A DNA stretch of 64,000 bases from Streptomyces sp. CB00316 (GTDB lineage: Bacteria > Actinomycetota > Actinomycetes > Streptomycetales > Streptomycetaceae): NCBI RefSeq assembly GCF_001905595.1, contig NZ_LIXI01000003.1:186001-250000 (forward strand). The letters run 5' to 3'. The notes beneath the pieces are model-generated. The model was not told where the DNA came from, made no database searches, and saw only the letters and a list, made by a program, of their open reading frames with translations. Positions 43,697 through 52,568 of the stretch are shown here, piece by piece. The number at the start of each line of letters is the position of its first letter. Position 1 is the stretch's first letter. A program made the position numbers and the translations under genes.

Positions 43697-44646
43697 GCCG
43701 GACCGTGGAGGGACAGACGACGTACATGTCGCCGCCGGTGCAGGCCGCGTACAGTTACTGCGAGGCCGTCACCGGACAGCAGGCCCGGAACTTCGCCTAC
43801 GGCATCAGGCTGCTGCCGTACGAGAAGCGGCAGGCGATGTCGGCGCTGTACGCCTTCTCCCGTCGCGTCGACGACATCGGCGACGGCGAGCTGGCCCCGG
43901 GGACCAAGCGGACCCGGCTGGAGAGCACCCGCGAGCTGCTCGACCGGATCAGGCACGGCAAGGTCGAGGAGGACGACACCGACCCGGTGGCCGTCGCCCT
44001 CTCCGACGCCGCCCGCCGCTTCCCCCTCCCGCTCGACGGCCTCGACGAGCTGATCGACGGTGTCCTGATGGACGTCCGCGGCGCCACGTACGAGACCTGG
44101 GACGACCTCAAGACCTACTGCCGCTGTGTCGCCGGGGCCATCGGACGCCTCAGCCTCGGCGTCTTCGGTACGGCACCGGGCGCACCCGGCGCCGAACGGG
44201 CCTCGGAGTACGCCGACACCCTCGGCCTCGCCCTCCAGCTCACCAACATCCTGCGCGACGTCCGCGAGGACGCCGCCAACGGGCGCACCTACCTCCCCGC
44301 CGACGACCTGGCCAAGTTCGGCTGCTCGGGCGGATTCCACCGGACCACCCCGCCGCCCGGCTCCGACTTCGCGGGCCTCATCCACTTCGAGGTGCGCCGG
44401 GCCCGGGCCCTGTTCGCCGAGGGTTACCGCCTCCTGCCGATGCTCGACCGCCGCAGCGGCGCCTGCGTCGCCGCCATGGCCGGGATCTACCGCCGCCTCC
44501 TGGACCGGATCGAGCGCGACCCGGAGGCCGTGCTGCGCGGCCGGGTCTCCCTCCCCGGCCACGAGAAGGCGTACGTGGCGGTGCGCGGCCTCTCCGGCCT
44601 GGACGCCCGCCACATCTCGCGCCTGACCTCCCGGGGGCGAGCCTGA
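43693..44646 (+). CDS. hpnD: Presqualene diphosphate synthase HpnD
   Basis: A 317-residue partner of HpnC condensing two farnesyl diphosphates to presqualene diphosphate. It shows YGIRLLPYEKRQAM, FSRRVDDIGDGE and LRDVREDAANGRTYLP, the two Mg-binding aspartate motifs. The GTG start overlaps the hpnC stop; ATG at 43726 is an alternative. The stop is shared with the start of a 40-residue frame (TGATG). Confidence 0.93.
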   Translation: MSRTVEGQTTYMSPPVQAAYSYCEAVTGQQARNFAYGIRLLPYEKRQAMSALYAFSRRVDDIGDGELAPGTKRTRLESTRELLDRIRHGKVEEDDTDPVAVALSDAARRFPLPLDGLDELIDGVLMDVRGATYETWDDLKTYCRCVAGAIGRLSLGVFGTAPGAPGAERASEYADTLGLALQLTNILRDVREDAANGRTYLPADDLAKFGCSGGFHRTTPPPGSDFAGLIHFEVRRARALFAEGYRLLPMLDRRSGACVAAMAGIYRRLLDRIERDPEAVLRGRVSLPGHEKAYVAVRGLSGLDARHISRLTSRGRA

Positions 44647-44768
44647 TGCGCTCCGGCGGGCTCGGCGCCCGGTCAACCCTCCGATGGCCCCACGCGTCCA
44701 CGACTGCGACGATTCCTTCCGGGAAGAACCGGCGATCGGTGACGGCCCGGCGAGAGGGGCAGGCATGA
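44646..44768 (+). CDS. DUF6380-like small protein between hpnD and hpnE
   Basis: A 40-residue frame from ATG 44646 beginning MRSGGLGARSTLRWPHAS and ending RREGQA. It touches hpnD by TGATG and overlaps the hpnE start by ATGA, so it bridges the two genes translationally. The Arg-rich sequence with TLR, ASTTAT and REGQA blocks resembles the tiny DUF6380 proteins of Streptomyces, as I recall them. No function is known; coupling translation of hpnE is the simplest role. Confidence 0.55.
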   Translation: MRSGGLGARSTLRWPHASTTATIPSGKNRRSVTARREGQA

Positions 44769-46150
44769 GCGACGAGACCCCGCGCCCCGTCACGGTCGTG
44801 GTCGGTGGGGGACTCGCCGGCATCACGGCGGCCCTCCGCCTCGCGGATGCCGGGCTCGACGTGACCCTGCTCGAGGGGCGGCCCCGCCTCGGCGGCCTCG
44901 CCTTCTCCTTCCAGCGCGGCGACCTCACCGTCGACAACGGCCAGCACGTCTACCTGCGCTGCTGCACCGGCTACCGCTGGTTCCTCGACCGCATCGAGGC
45001 CGCTCACCTCGCCCCCCTCCAGGACCGCCTGGACGTCCCTGTCCTGGACGTCGGTCGCGCCGCCGGACCGCGCCTCGGACGGCTGCGCCGCACCGCCCTG
45101 CCCGTACCCCTGCACCTGGCCGGCGGCCTCGCCGCGTACCCGCACCTCTCTCTCGTGGAGAAGGCGAACGTCGGCCGCGCCGCCCTCGCGCTCGGCCGCC
45201 TCGACCCCGCCGACCCGGCCCTCGACCGCATCGACTTCGCCACCTGGCTCAGGCAGCACGGCCAGTCCGAGCGGGCCATCGAGGCGCTCTGGGACCTCGT
45301 CGGCGTCGCCACCCTCAACGCCACCGCGCCGAACGCCTCCATGGCGCTCGCCGCCAAGGTCTTCAGGACCGGCCTGCTCTCCGAACCCGGCGCCGCCGAC
45401 ATCGGCTGGGCCACCGTGCCGCTCGGCGAGCTGCACGACACCCTCGCCCGCAAGGCCCTGGACACAGCGGGCGTCCGCACCGAGCTGCGCGCCAAGGTGG
45501 GGTCCCTGACCCGCACCGAGGGCGGCCGCTGGAGCGTCGAGACGGCAGGGGAGCGGATCACCGCCGACACCGTCGTCCTCGCCGTACCGCAGCACGAGAC
45601 GCACGACCTGCTGCCCACGGGCGCCCTCGACGAGCCGGACCTGCTCCTCGACATCGACAACGCGCCCATCCTGAACGTGCACGTGGTCTACGACCGCAAG
45701 GTGCTGCGCCGCCCGTTCTTCGCCGCGATCGGCTCCCCGGTCCAGTGGGTCTTCGACCGTACGCACTCCTCGGGGCTGAAGGGCCCCGGGCAGTATCTGG
45801 CGGTCTCCCAGTCCGCTGTCCAGGACGAGATCGACCTGCCCGTCGCCGAGCTGCGGGAGCGCTACCTGCCCGAGCTGGAGCGGCTGCTGCCCGCCGCACG
45901 CGGCGCGGGCGTCCGGGACTTCTTCGTCACCCGTGAGCGGACCGCCACCTTCGCGCCCGCTCCGGGCGTCGGCTCCCTGCGCCCCGGTCCCCGTACCCGG
46001 CTGCCCGGACTGCAGCTGTCGGGCGCCTGGACCGCCACCGGCTGGCCCGCGACGATGGAGGGTGCCGTGCGCAGCGGCTTCCAGGCCGCCGGTGCGGCCC
46101 TCCACGACCTCGGCCGCCCCCATGGACATCCGCTGCAGGAGGCGGCATGA
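44765..46150 (+). CDS. hpnE: Hydroxysqualene dehydroxylase HpnE
   Basis: A 461-residue FAD-dependent amine-oxidase-fold enzyme that reduces hydroxysqualene to squalene. The N-terminal motif is VVVGGGLAGITAALRLADAG; GRPRLGGLAFSF and DNGQHVYLRCCTGY follow, and the C-terminal FAD motif is LSGAWTATGWPATMEGAVRS. It was long annotated as squalene-associated desaturase. The ATG overlaps the DUF6380-like frame, and the next gene overlaps its stop (ATGA). Confidence 0.93.
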   Translation: MSDETPRPVTVVVGGGLAGITAALRLADAGLDVTLLEGRPRLGGLAFSFQRGDLTVDNGQHVYLRCCTGYRWFLDRIEAAHLAPLQDRLDVPVLDVGRAAGPRLGRLRRTALPVPLHLAGGLAAYPHLSLVEKANVGRAALALGRLDPADPALDRIDFATWLRQHGQSERAIEALWDLVGVATLNATAPNASMALAAKVFRTGLLSEPGAADIGWATVPLGELHDTLARKALDTAGVRTELRAKVGSLTRTEGGRWSVETAGERITADTVVLAVPQHETHDLLPTGALDEPDLLLDIDNAPILNVHVVYDRKVLRRPFFAAIGSPVQWVFDRTHSSGLKGPGQYLAVSQSAVQDEIDLPVAELRERYLPELERLLPAARGAGVRDFFVTRERTATFAPAPGVGSLRPGPRTRLPGLQLSGAWTATGWPATMEGAVRSGFQAAGAALHDLGRPHGHPLQEAA

Positions 46151-47250
46151 GCAGTACGACCGGAACAAGAGGAGAGTCAGTGACCCCGGCGAATCCGGCT
46201 TCCGACACCGTGGACCAGACCACGGACGTCACCGCGCTTCTGGAGCGCGGACGAGCCCTGTCAGCGCCGGTGCTGCGGGCTGCCGTGGACCGGCTGGCGC
46301 CGCCCATGGACACCGTCGCGGCCTATCACTTCGGCTGGATCGACGCCGAGGGGCGGCCCTCGGACGGCGACGGCGGCAAGGCCGTGCGCCCCGCGCTCGC
46401 CCTGCTGTCGGCCGAAGCGTCGGGCGCCCCCGCCGAGGCGGGCGTCCCCGGCGCCGTGGCCGTCGAACTCGTGCACAACTTCTCGCTGCTGCACGACGAC
46501 CTGATGGACGGCGACGAGCAGCGCCGCCACCGCGACACCGTATGGAAGGTGCACGGCCCCGCCCAGGCGATCCTGGTCGGTGACGCGCTCTTCGCGCTGG
46601 CCTACGACGTCCTGCTGGAGCTCGGCACGGTCGAGGCGGGCCGAGCGGCCCGCCGGCTGACCTCGGCCACCCGCAAGCTCATCGACGGGCAGGCCCAGGA
46701 CATCTCCTACGAGCACCGCGAGCGGGTCACCGTCGAGGAGTGCCTGGAGATGGAGGGCAACAAGACCGGCGCCCTGCTGGCCTGCGCCGTCTCCATCGGC
46801 GCGGTGCTCGGAGGCGCCGACGACCGCACCGCCGACACCCTGGAGACCTACGGCTACCACCTGGGCCTGGCTTTCCAGGCCGTCGACGACCTGCTCGGCA
46901 TCTGGGGCGACCCGGAGGCCACCGGCAAGCAGACCTGGAGCGACCTGCGCCAGCGCAAGAAGTCCCTTCCGGTCGTCGCCGCGCTGGCCGCGGGCGGACC
47001 GGCCTCCGAGCGGCTCGGCGAACTGCTCGCCGCCGATGCCAAGAGCAACGACTTCGACAGCTTCTCCGAAGAGGAGTTCGCCGCCCGCGCGGCGCTCATC
47101 GAGGAGGCCGGCGGCCGCGAGTGGACCGCACAGGAAGCCCGCCGTCAGCACACGGTCGCCATCGAGGCGCTGCACGGTGTCGACATGCCGCATCAGGTAC
47201 GGGCGCAGCTCACCGCCCTCGCGGACTTCGTGGTGGTGCGGAAGCGGTGA
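46147..47250 (+). CDS. Polyprenyl diphosphate synthase (probable farnesyl diphosphate source)
   Basis: A 367-residue trans-prenyltransferase. The first aspartate motif is HDDLMDGDEQRR with Phe five residues before it, and the second is QAVDDLLGIWGD; GGKAVRPALALL binds isopentenyl diphosphate. An aromatic residue at that position is usual for short-chain products, so farnesyl diphosphate for HpnC and HpnD is expected, though geranylgeranyl cannot be ruled out. The ATG overlaps hpnE. A hairpin separates it from shc. Confidence 0.9.
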   Translation: MSSTTGTRGESVTPANPASDTVDQTTDVTALLERGRALSAPVLRAAVDRLAPPMDTVAAYHFGWIDAEGRPSDGDGGKAVRPALALLSAEASGAPAEAGVPGAVAVELVHNFSLLHDDLMDGDEQRRHRDTVWKVHGPAQAILVGDALFALAYDVLLELGTVEAGRAARRLTSATRKLIDGQAQDISYEHRERVTVEECLEMEGNKTGALLACAVSIGAVLGGADDRTADTLETYGYHLGLAFQAVDDLLGIWGDPEATGKQTWSDLRQRKKSLPVVAALAAGGPASERLGELLAADAKSNDFDSFSEEEFAARAALIEEAGGREWTAQEARRQHTVAIEALHGVDMPHQVRAQLTALADFVVVRKR

Positions 47251-47281
47251 TCAGCACCCGCATATGACTCGCAGTCGCCGG

Positions 47282-47305
47282 CCGGCGCCCTGACCAGGGC
47301 GCCGG
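47282..47305 (+). other. Hairpin inside the hopanoid operon before shc
   Basis: CCGGCGCCCT-gacc-AGGGCGCCGG is a perfect 10-bp stem in the 107-base spacer between the prenyltransferase gene and shc. It could attenuate read-through, protect mRNA ends or mark a processing site. Confidence 0.6.
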
Positions 47306-47357
47306 GCGACGGAGACCCCAGCACAGCAGAGAAACCACTGCACGTAAGGGGAAGCTC

Positions 47358-49358
47358 ATGACAGCGACGACCGACGGATCAACCGGGGCCGCGAACCTTC
47401 CCGCGGCCCCGGCAAGGCATCCGGCCGATACGACCACCGCCGCGGACCACGTCACCGCCGCCGCGCGGCGGGCCGCGGAACGCTCCGTGGCCCACCTCCT
47501 CGGCAGACAGGACGAGCAGGGCTGGTGGAAGGGCGACCTGGCCACCAACGTCACGATGGACGCCGAGGACCTGCTCCTGCGCCAGTTCCTCTCCATCCAG
47601 GACCCGGAGACCACCCGCGCGGCCGCTCTCTTCATCCGGGGCGAACAGCTCGGTGACGGCACCTGGAACACCTTCTACGGCGGACCGAGCGACCTCTCCG
47701 CCACCATCGAGGCCTATGTGGCCCTCCGGTTGGCCGGGGACCGCCCCGACGAACCGCACATGGCCCGCGCCTCCGCCTGGATCAGGGAACAGGGCGGCAT
47801 CGCGGCCGCCCGCGTCTTCACCCGGATCTGGCTGGCTCTGTTCGGCTGGTGGAGGTGGGACGACCTCCCCGAACTCCCGCCCGAGCTCATGTTCTTCCCC
47901 AAGTGGGTCCCGCTCAACATCTATGACTTCGGCTGTTGGGCCCGCCAGACCATCGTTCCCCTGACCATCGTCTCCGCGCAGCGCCCCGTGCGGCCCGCGC
48001 CCTTCGCCCTGGACGAGCTGCACACCGACCCCGCCGAGCCCAGTCCGCCCAGGAAGCTTGCCCCGGCGGCCAGTTGGGACGGCCTGTTCCAGCGACTGGA
48101 CAAGGGGCTGCACCTCTATCACAAGGTCGCCCCGCGTCCGCTGCGCCGGATCGCGATGAACGTGGCCGCCCGGTGGATCGTCGAGCGCCAGGAGAACGAC
48201 GGCTGCTGGGGCGGCATCCAGCCCCCGGCCGTCTACTCCATCATCGCCCTGCACCTGCTCGGCTACGACCTCGACCACCCGGTGATGAAGGCGGGCCTGG
48301 CCTCGCTGGACCGGTTCGCCGTCCACCGCGAGGACGGCGCCCGGATGGTCGAGGCCTGCCAGTCGCCCGTCTGGGACACCTGCCTGGCCACCATCGCCCT
48401 GGTCGACGGCGGACTCAGACCCGACCACCCGGCGCTGGTGAAGGCCGCCGACTGGATGCTGGCCGAGGAGATCACCCGGCCCGGCGACTGGTCCGTGCGC
48501 AAACCCGAACTGGCTCCCGGAGGCTGGGCGTTCGAGTTCCACAACGACAACTACCCGGACATCGACGACACCGCCGAAGTCGTCCTGGCGCTGCGCCGGG
48601 TGCGCCACCCCGAACCCGCCCGGCTGGAGGCCGCCATCGAGCGTGGGGTGCGCTGGAACCTCGGGATGCAGTCCCGCAACGGGGCCTGGGGCGCGTTCGA
48701 CGCCGACAACACCAGCCCCTTCCCCAACCGTCTGCCGTTCTGCGACTTCGGCGAGGTCATCGACCCGCCCTCGGCCGATGTCACCGGCCATGTGGTGGAG
48801 ATGCTCGCCGTCGAAGGGCTCGGCAGCCACCCCCGTACCCGGCGGGGCATCGAGTGGCTGCTCGCCGAACAGGAGGCGTGCGGCGCCTGGTTCGGCCGCT
48901 GGGGCGTCAACTACGTGTACGGGACCGGGTCGGTGGTGCCCGCGCTGGTCGCCGCCGGACTGCCCGCCGCGCATCCCTCGATCCGCCGGGCGGTGACCTG
49001 GCTGGAGTCCGTGCAGAACGACGACGGGGGCTGGGGCGAGGACCTGCGCTCGTACACGGAGGAGAAGTGGATCGGGCACGGTGAGTCCACCGCCTCCCAG
49101 ACGGCCTGGGCCCTGCTCGCCCTGCTCGCCGCGGGCCGCCGCGACAGCCGGGCCGTCGCCCGCGGGGTCACCTGGCTGACCGAGGCCCAGCAGGCCGACG
49201 GCTCCTGGGACGAGCCGTATTTCACCGGCACCGGCTTCCCCTGGGACTTCTCCATCAACTACCACCTCTACCGCCAGGTCTTCCCCCTCACGGCACTCGG
49301 GCGCTACGTGTACGGCGACCCCTTCGCCGACCGTACGGGCGCTGCCCAGGGGGCCTGA
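47358..49358 (+). CDS. shc: Squalene-hopene cyclase
   Basis: A class II triterpene cyclase of 666 residues converting squalene to hopene and hopanol at the membrane. The protonating motif DIDDTA is at 401-406, and several QW repeats are visible (for example QENDGCWGGIQ, QNDDGGWGED and QADGSWDEPYFTGTGFP). Ile-Tyr-Asp-Phe-Gly-Cys-Trp near 188-194 lines the inner channel in relatives. ATG at 47358 has AAGGGGA upstream. The N-terminal 30 residues are Ala/Thr-rich and probably disordered. Confidence 0.96.
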   Translation: MTATTDGSTGAANLPAAPARHPADTTTAADHVTAAARRAAERSVAHLLGRQDEQGWWKGDLATNVTMDAEDLLLRQFLSIQDPETTRAAALFIRGEQLGDGTWNTFYGGPSDLSATIEAYVALRLAGDRPDEPHMARASAWIREQGGIAAARVFTRIWLALFGWWRWDDLPELPPELMFFPKWVPLNIYDFGCWARQTIVPLTIVSAQRPVRPAPFALDELHTDPAEPSPPRKLAPAASWDGLFQRLDKGLHLYHKVAPRPLRRIAMNVAARWIVERQENDGCWGGIQPPAVYSIIALHLLGYDLDHPVMKAGLASLDRFAVHREDGARMVEACQSPVWDTCLATIALVDGGLRPDHPALVKAADWMLAEEITRPGDWSVRKPELAPGGWAFEFHNDNYPDIDDTAEVVLALRRVRHPEPARLEAAIERGVRWNLGMQSRNGAWGAFDADNTSPFPNRLPFCDFGEVIDPPSADVTGHVVEMLAVEGLGSHPRTRRGIEWLLAEQEACGAWFGRWGVNYVYGTGSVVPALVAAGLPAAHPSIRRAVTWLESVQNDDGGWGEDLRSYTEEKWIGHGESTASQTAWALLALLAAGRRDSRAVARGVTWLTEAQQADGSWDEPYFTGTGFPWDFSINYHLYRQVFPLTALGRYVYGDPFADRTGAAQGA

Positions 49359-50005
49359 TGGCCGGCGCTCCGGGGGCCGTCACCTCCAAGGCGCCGCTGC
49401 TGGTCGCCTGCGCTCTGGGCATCGAGCAGCTGGCCCTGCGCAGCGGCAAGCGTCCCGGGGGCCCGGTGCGGGTCCTGCGGACCGGTATGGGCCCCCGGGC
49501 GGCGGAGGCGGCCGTGGCGGCGGCCCTCGCCCCCGGTGGCGTACCGGACGCCGCCGTCATCGCCTCCGGCTTCTGCGCCGGCCTCGCCCCCGGGATGCAC
49601 CCCGGAGACCTCGTCGTCGCCGAGGAGACCCGGGACGCCGACGGCGCCACCCCCTGCACCGGCACCGGACTACTGGTCGCCGCCCTGGTTCGGGCCGCCC
49701 CCGGCTCAGCCGTCCACACCGGCCCCTTGACCGGCTCCGACCACGTCGTACGCGGCCCCGAGCGGGCCGCGCTGCGGGCCACCGGGGCCATCGCGGTGGA
49801 CATGGAGTCCGCCGCGACACTGCGTACGGCCCTGTGCCACGGGCCGCGCCCGGTTGCGGCCGTCCGGGTGGTCGTGGACGCTCCAGAGCATGAGCTCGTC
49901 CGTATCGGCACGGTCCGCGGTGGAATATCGGCCTTCCGTGTTCTGCGTGCCGTCCTTCCGGCTTTTTACGAATGGCACCGATCCTTACTGCTCCCCAGGA
50001 GGTGA
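49358..50005 (+). CDS. hpnG: Adenosylhopane nucleosidase/phosphorylase HpnG
   Basis: A 215-residue nucleoside-phosphorylase-fold protein that removes adenine from adenosylhopane to yield ribosylhopane. GFCAGLAPGMHPGDLVVAEE and the purine-site block IAVDMESAA are visible. The start overlaps the shc stop (TGATG), and hpnH follows after five bases. It is shorter than typical MTA/SAH nucleosidases, as known for HpnG. Confidence 0.88.
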   Translation: MAGAPGAVTSKAPLLVACALGIEQLALRSGKRPGGPVRVLRTGMGPRAAEAAVAAALAPGGVPDAAVIASGFCAGLAPGMHPGDLVVAEETRDADGATPCTGTGLLVAALVRAAPGSAVHTGPLTGSDHVVRGPERAALRATGAIAVDMESAATLRTALCHGPRPVAAVRVVVDAPEHELVRIGTVRGGISAFRVLRAVLPAFYEWHRSLLLPRR

Positions 50006-50010
50006 GCCAG

Positions 50011-51030
50011 ATGGCCATGCCGCTCCGTCAGTCCATCAAGGTCGCGACGTATCTCTTCGAACAGAAGCTCCGCAAGCGTGAGAAGTTCCCGCTGATCGTC
50101 GAGCTGGAGCCGTTGTTCGCCTGCAACCTCGCCTGCGAGGGGTGCGGGAAGATCCAGCACCCGGCCGGTGTCCTGAAGCAGCGCATGCCGGTCGCCCAGG
50201 CAGTGGGCGCGGTGCTCGAATCCGGTGCCCCCATGGTCTCCATCGCCGGCGGCGAGCCGCTGATGCATCCGCAGATCGACGAGATCGTGCGCCAGCTCGT
50301 CGCGAGGAAGAAGTACGTCTTCCTCTGCACCAACGCGATGCTCATGCGCAAGAAGCTCGACAAGTTCACCCCGTCGCCCTACTTCGCCTTCGCCGTGCAC
50401 ATCGACGGACTGCGGCAGCGGCACGACGAGTCGGTTGCCAAGGAAGGTGTCTTCGACGAGGCCGTCGCCGCGATGAAGGAGGCCAAGGCGCGCGGCTTCC
50501 GCGTCACCACCAACTCCACCTTCTTCAACACCGACACCCCGCAGACCATCATCGAGGTCCTCAACTACCTCAACGACGACCTCAAGGTCGACGAGATGAT
50601 GATCTCGCCCGCCTACGCGTACGAGAAGGCGCCCGACCAGGAGCACTTCCTCGGCGTCGACCAGACCCGCGAACTCTTCAAGAAGGCCTTCGCGGGCGGC
50701 AACCGGGCCCGCTGGCGGCTCAACCACTCACCGCTCTTCCTGGACTTCCTGGAGGGCAAGGCGGACTTCCCGTGCACCGCCTGGGCGATCCCCAACTACT
50801 CGCTCTTCGGCTGGCAGCGCCCCTGCTACCTGATGAGCGACGGCTACGTACCGACGTACCGTCAGCTCATCGAGGAGACCGACTGGGAGAAGTACGGCCG
50901 GGGCAAGGACCCGCGCTGCGCCAACTGCATGGCGCACTGCGGCTACGAACCCACGGCGGTGCTCGCCACCATGGGGTCGCTGAAGGAATCCCTGCGCGCG
51001 GCCCGGGAGACCATCAGCAGCAACCGGTGA
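50011..51030 (+). CDS. hpnH: Adenosylhopane synthase HpnH (radical SAM)
   Basis: A 339-residue radical SAM enzyme attaching the adenosyl group to diploptene. The cluster cysteines are Cys38, Cys42 and Cys45 (CNLACEGC). IAGGEPLMHPQID is the SAM-binding GGE motif. C-terminal cysteines in PCYLMSDGYVPTYRQL and CANCMAHCGYEP fit the DUF3463 domain of HpnH. ATG at 50011 has AGGAGG upstream. Confidence 0.95.
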   Translation: MAMPLRQSIKVATYLFEQKLRKREKFPLIVELEPLFACNLACEGCGKIQHPAGVLKQRMPVAQAVGAVLESGAPMVSIAGGEPLMHPQIDEIVRQLVARKKYVFLCTNAMLMRKKLDKFTPSPYFAFAVHIDGLRQRHDESVAKEGVFDEAVAAMKEAKARGFRVTTNSTFFNTDTPQTIIEVLNYLNDDLKVDEMMISPAYAYEKAPDQEHFLGVDQTRELFKKAFAGGNRARWRLNHSPLFLDFLEGKADFPCTAWAIPNYSLFGWQRPCYLMSDGYVPTYRQLIEETDWEKYGRGKDPRCANCMAHCGYEPTAVLATMGSLKESLRAARETISSNR

Positions 51031-51042
51031 CGTCGTGACGGC

Positions 51043-51066
51043 GGGGGGCCGGTCGCCCGGCCCCCC
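51043..51066 (+). terminator. Hairpin between hpnH and the aminotransferase
   Basis: GGGGGGCCGG-tcgc-CCGGCCCCCC is a perfect 10-bp stem in the 81-base gap. In S. coelicolor I recall ispG and dxs at this place; here only the hairpin and a ribosome binding region remain. It may weaken transcription of the last structural gene. Confidence 0.6.
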
Positions 51067-51111
51067 TGGTGGCACGTACCGACCCACGGAACGCAAGGAG
51101 AAGAGCGGGCG

Positions 51112-52509
51112 ATGACGGACGGCGGGCGCCAGGGCTTCGACCTGGGACGGCTCCTGGCGGAGCGCGGGGGCGAGCGGTACGAGCTGCACGCGCGCCTCCT
51201 CAACCACCAGCTGCCGCGCATGCTGCACACCATCGGCTTCGACAAGGTCTACGAGCGGGCCGAGGGCGCGTACTTCTGGGACGCGGAGGGCAACGACTAC
51301 CTCGACATGCTCGCCGGGTTCGGCGTGATGGGGATCGGCCGGCACCACCCCGTCGTCCGTCAGGCCCTGCACGACGTCCTCGACGCCCAGCTCGCCGACC
51401 TCACCCGCTTCGACTGCCAGCCGCTGCCCGGGCTCCTCGCCGAGAAGCTGCTCGGCCACAGCCCGCATTTGGACCGCGTCTTCTTCGGGAACAGCGGTAC
51501 GGAAGCGGTCGAGACGGCGCTCAAGTTCGCCCGGTACGCCACCGGGAAGCCCCGCGTCCTCTACTGCACCCACGCCTTCCACGGGCTGACCACCGGCTCC
51601 CTCTCGGTCAACGGCGAGAGCGGCTTCCGGGACGGCTTCGCCCCGCTGCTGCCCGACACCCCGATCGCGCTCGGCGACCTGGACGCGCTGCGCCGGGAGC
51701 TGGAGCGCGGGGATGTGGCGGCCCTGGTCGTGGAGCCGATCCAGGGCAAGGGCGTGCACGCCGCGCCGCCCGGCTTTCTCCGCGGGGCGCAGGAGCTGCT
51801 GCACCGCCACAAGGCGCTCCTGATCGCCGACGAGGTGCAGACCGGTCTGGGCAGGACGGGTGACTTCTACGCCTACCAGCACGAGGACGGCGTCGAGCCA
51901 GACCTGGTCTGCGTCGCCAAGGCGCTCTCCGGCGGCTATGTGCCGGTCGGCGCGACGCTCGGCAAGGAGTGGATCTTCCGTAAGGTCTACTCCTCGATGG
52001 ACCGGGTCCTCGTCCACTCCGCGAGCTTCGGCTCCAACGCCCAGGCGATGGCGGCGGGGCTCGCGGTGCTCGCGGTGATGGAGGACGAGGAGACCGTCGC
52101 GAACGCCCGGCGGACCGGTGATCTGCTGCGGGAACGGCTCTCCGCGCTGGTGGACCGCTACGAGCTGCTGCACGAGGTGCGCGGGCGCGGGCTGATGATC
52201 GGCATCGAGTTCGGCCGCCCGTCCTCGCTGAAACTCCGCAGCCGCTGGACCATGCTCCAGGCGGCCCGCAAGGGACTCTTCGCCCAGATGGTCGTGGTGC
52301 CGCTGCTCCAGAAGCACCGCATCCTCACCCAGGTCTCCGGCGATCATCTGGAGGTGATCAAGCTGATCCCGCCGCTGATCATCGGGGAGGTCGAGGTGGA
52401 CCGCTTCGTGGCGGCGTTCACGGAGGTCATGGACGACGCGCACAGCGGCGGCGGTCTGATGTGGGACTTCGGCCGGACCCTGGTCAAGCAGGCCGTGGGC
52501 AACCGCTGA
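51112..52509 (+). CDS. hpnO: Class III aminotransferase, HpnO type
   Basis: A 465-residue fold-type I PLP enzyme. Lys270 in CVAKALSGG carries PLP, and ADEVQTGLGRTG (239-250) and FGNSGTEAVETALK are the classic cofactor blocks. At the end of the hopanoid operon it should transaminate ribosylhopane to aminobacteriohopanetriol, the known hopanoid of Streptomyces. HSASFGSNAQAMAAG replaces the HTSTFGGN loop of acetylornithine enzymes, suggesting a different substrate pocket. ATG at 51112 follows AGGAGAAG at a slightly long spacing. Confidence 0.85.
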   Translation: MTDGGRQGFDLGRLLAERGGERYELHARLLNHQLPRMLHTIGFDKVYERAEGAYFWDAEGNDYLDMLAGFGVMGIGRHHPVVRQALHDVLDAQLADLTRFDCQPLPGLLAEKLLGHSPHLDRVFFGNSGTEAVETALKFARYATGKPRVLYCTHAFHGLTTGSLSVNGESGFRDGFAPLLPDTPIALGDLDALRRELERGDVAALVVEPIQGKGVHAAPPGFLRGAQELLHRHKALLIADEVQTGLGRTGDFYAYQHEDGVEPDLVCVAKALSGGYVPVGATLGKEWIFRKVYSSMDRVLVHSASFGSNAQAMAAGLAVLAVMEDEETVANARRTGDLLRERLSALVDRYELLHEVRGRGLMIGIEFGRPSSLKLRSRWTMLQAARKGLFAQMVVVPLLQKHRILTQVSGDHLEVIKLIPPLIIGEVEVDRFVAAFTEVMDDAHSGGGLMWDFGRTLVKQAVGNR

Positions 52510-52512
52510 ACT

Positions 52513-52548
52513 TTTGCCTCTCGGGCAATATATTTGCCTCGGAGGAAA
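52513..52548. promoter_or_regulatory. Paired operators before the XRE-cupin gene
   Basis: TTTGCCTC occurs at 52513-52520 and again at 52533-52540, exactly two helical turns apart. Each is followed by a partial inverted arm (TCGGGCAA and GGAGGAAA). The sites end about 20 bases before the regulator's ATG, fitting cooperative autoregulation. Confidence 0.6.
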
Positions 52549-52568
52549 GTTCCTGGCCCAATAGGGAC

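Noticed and set aside
47379..49265. A 628-codon open frame opposite squalene-hopene cyclase
   Set aside because: Low-complexity Gly/Val/Glu composition and exact antisense placement show it is not a gene.
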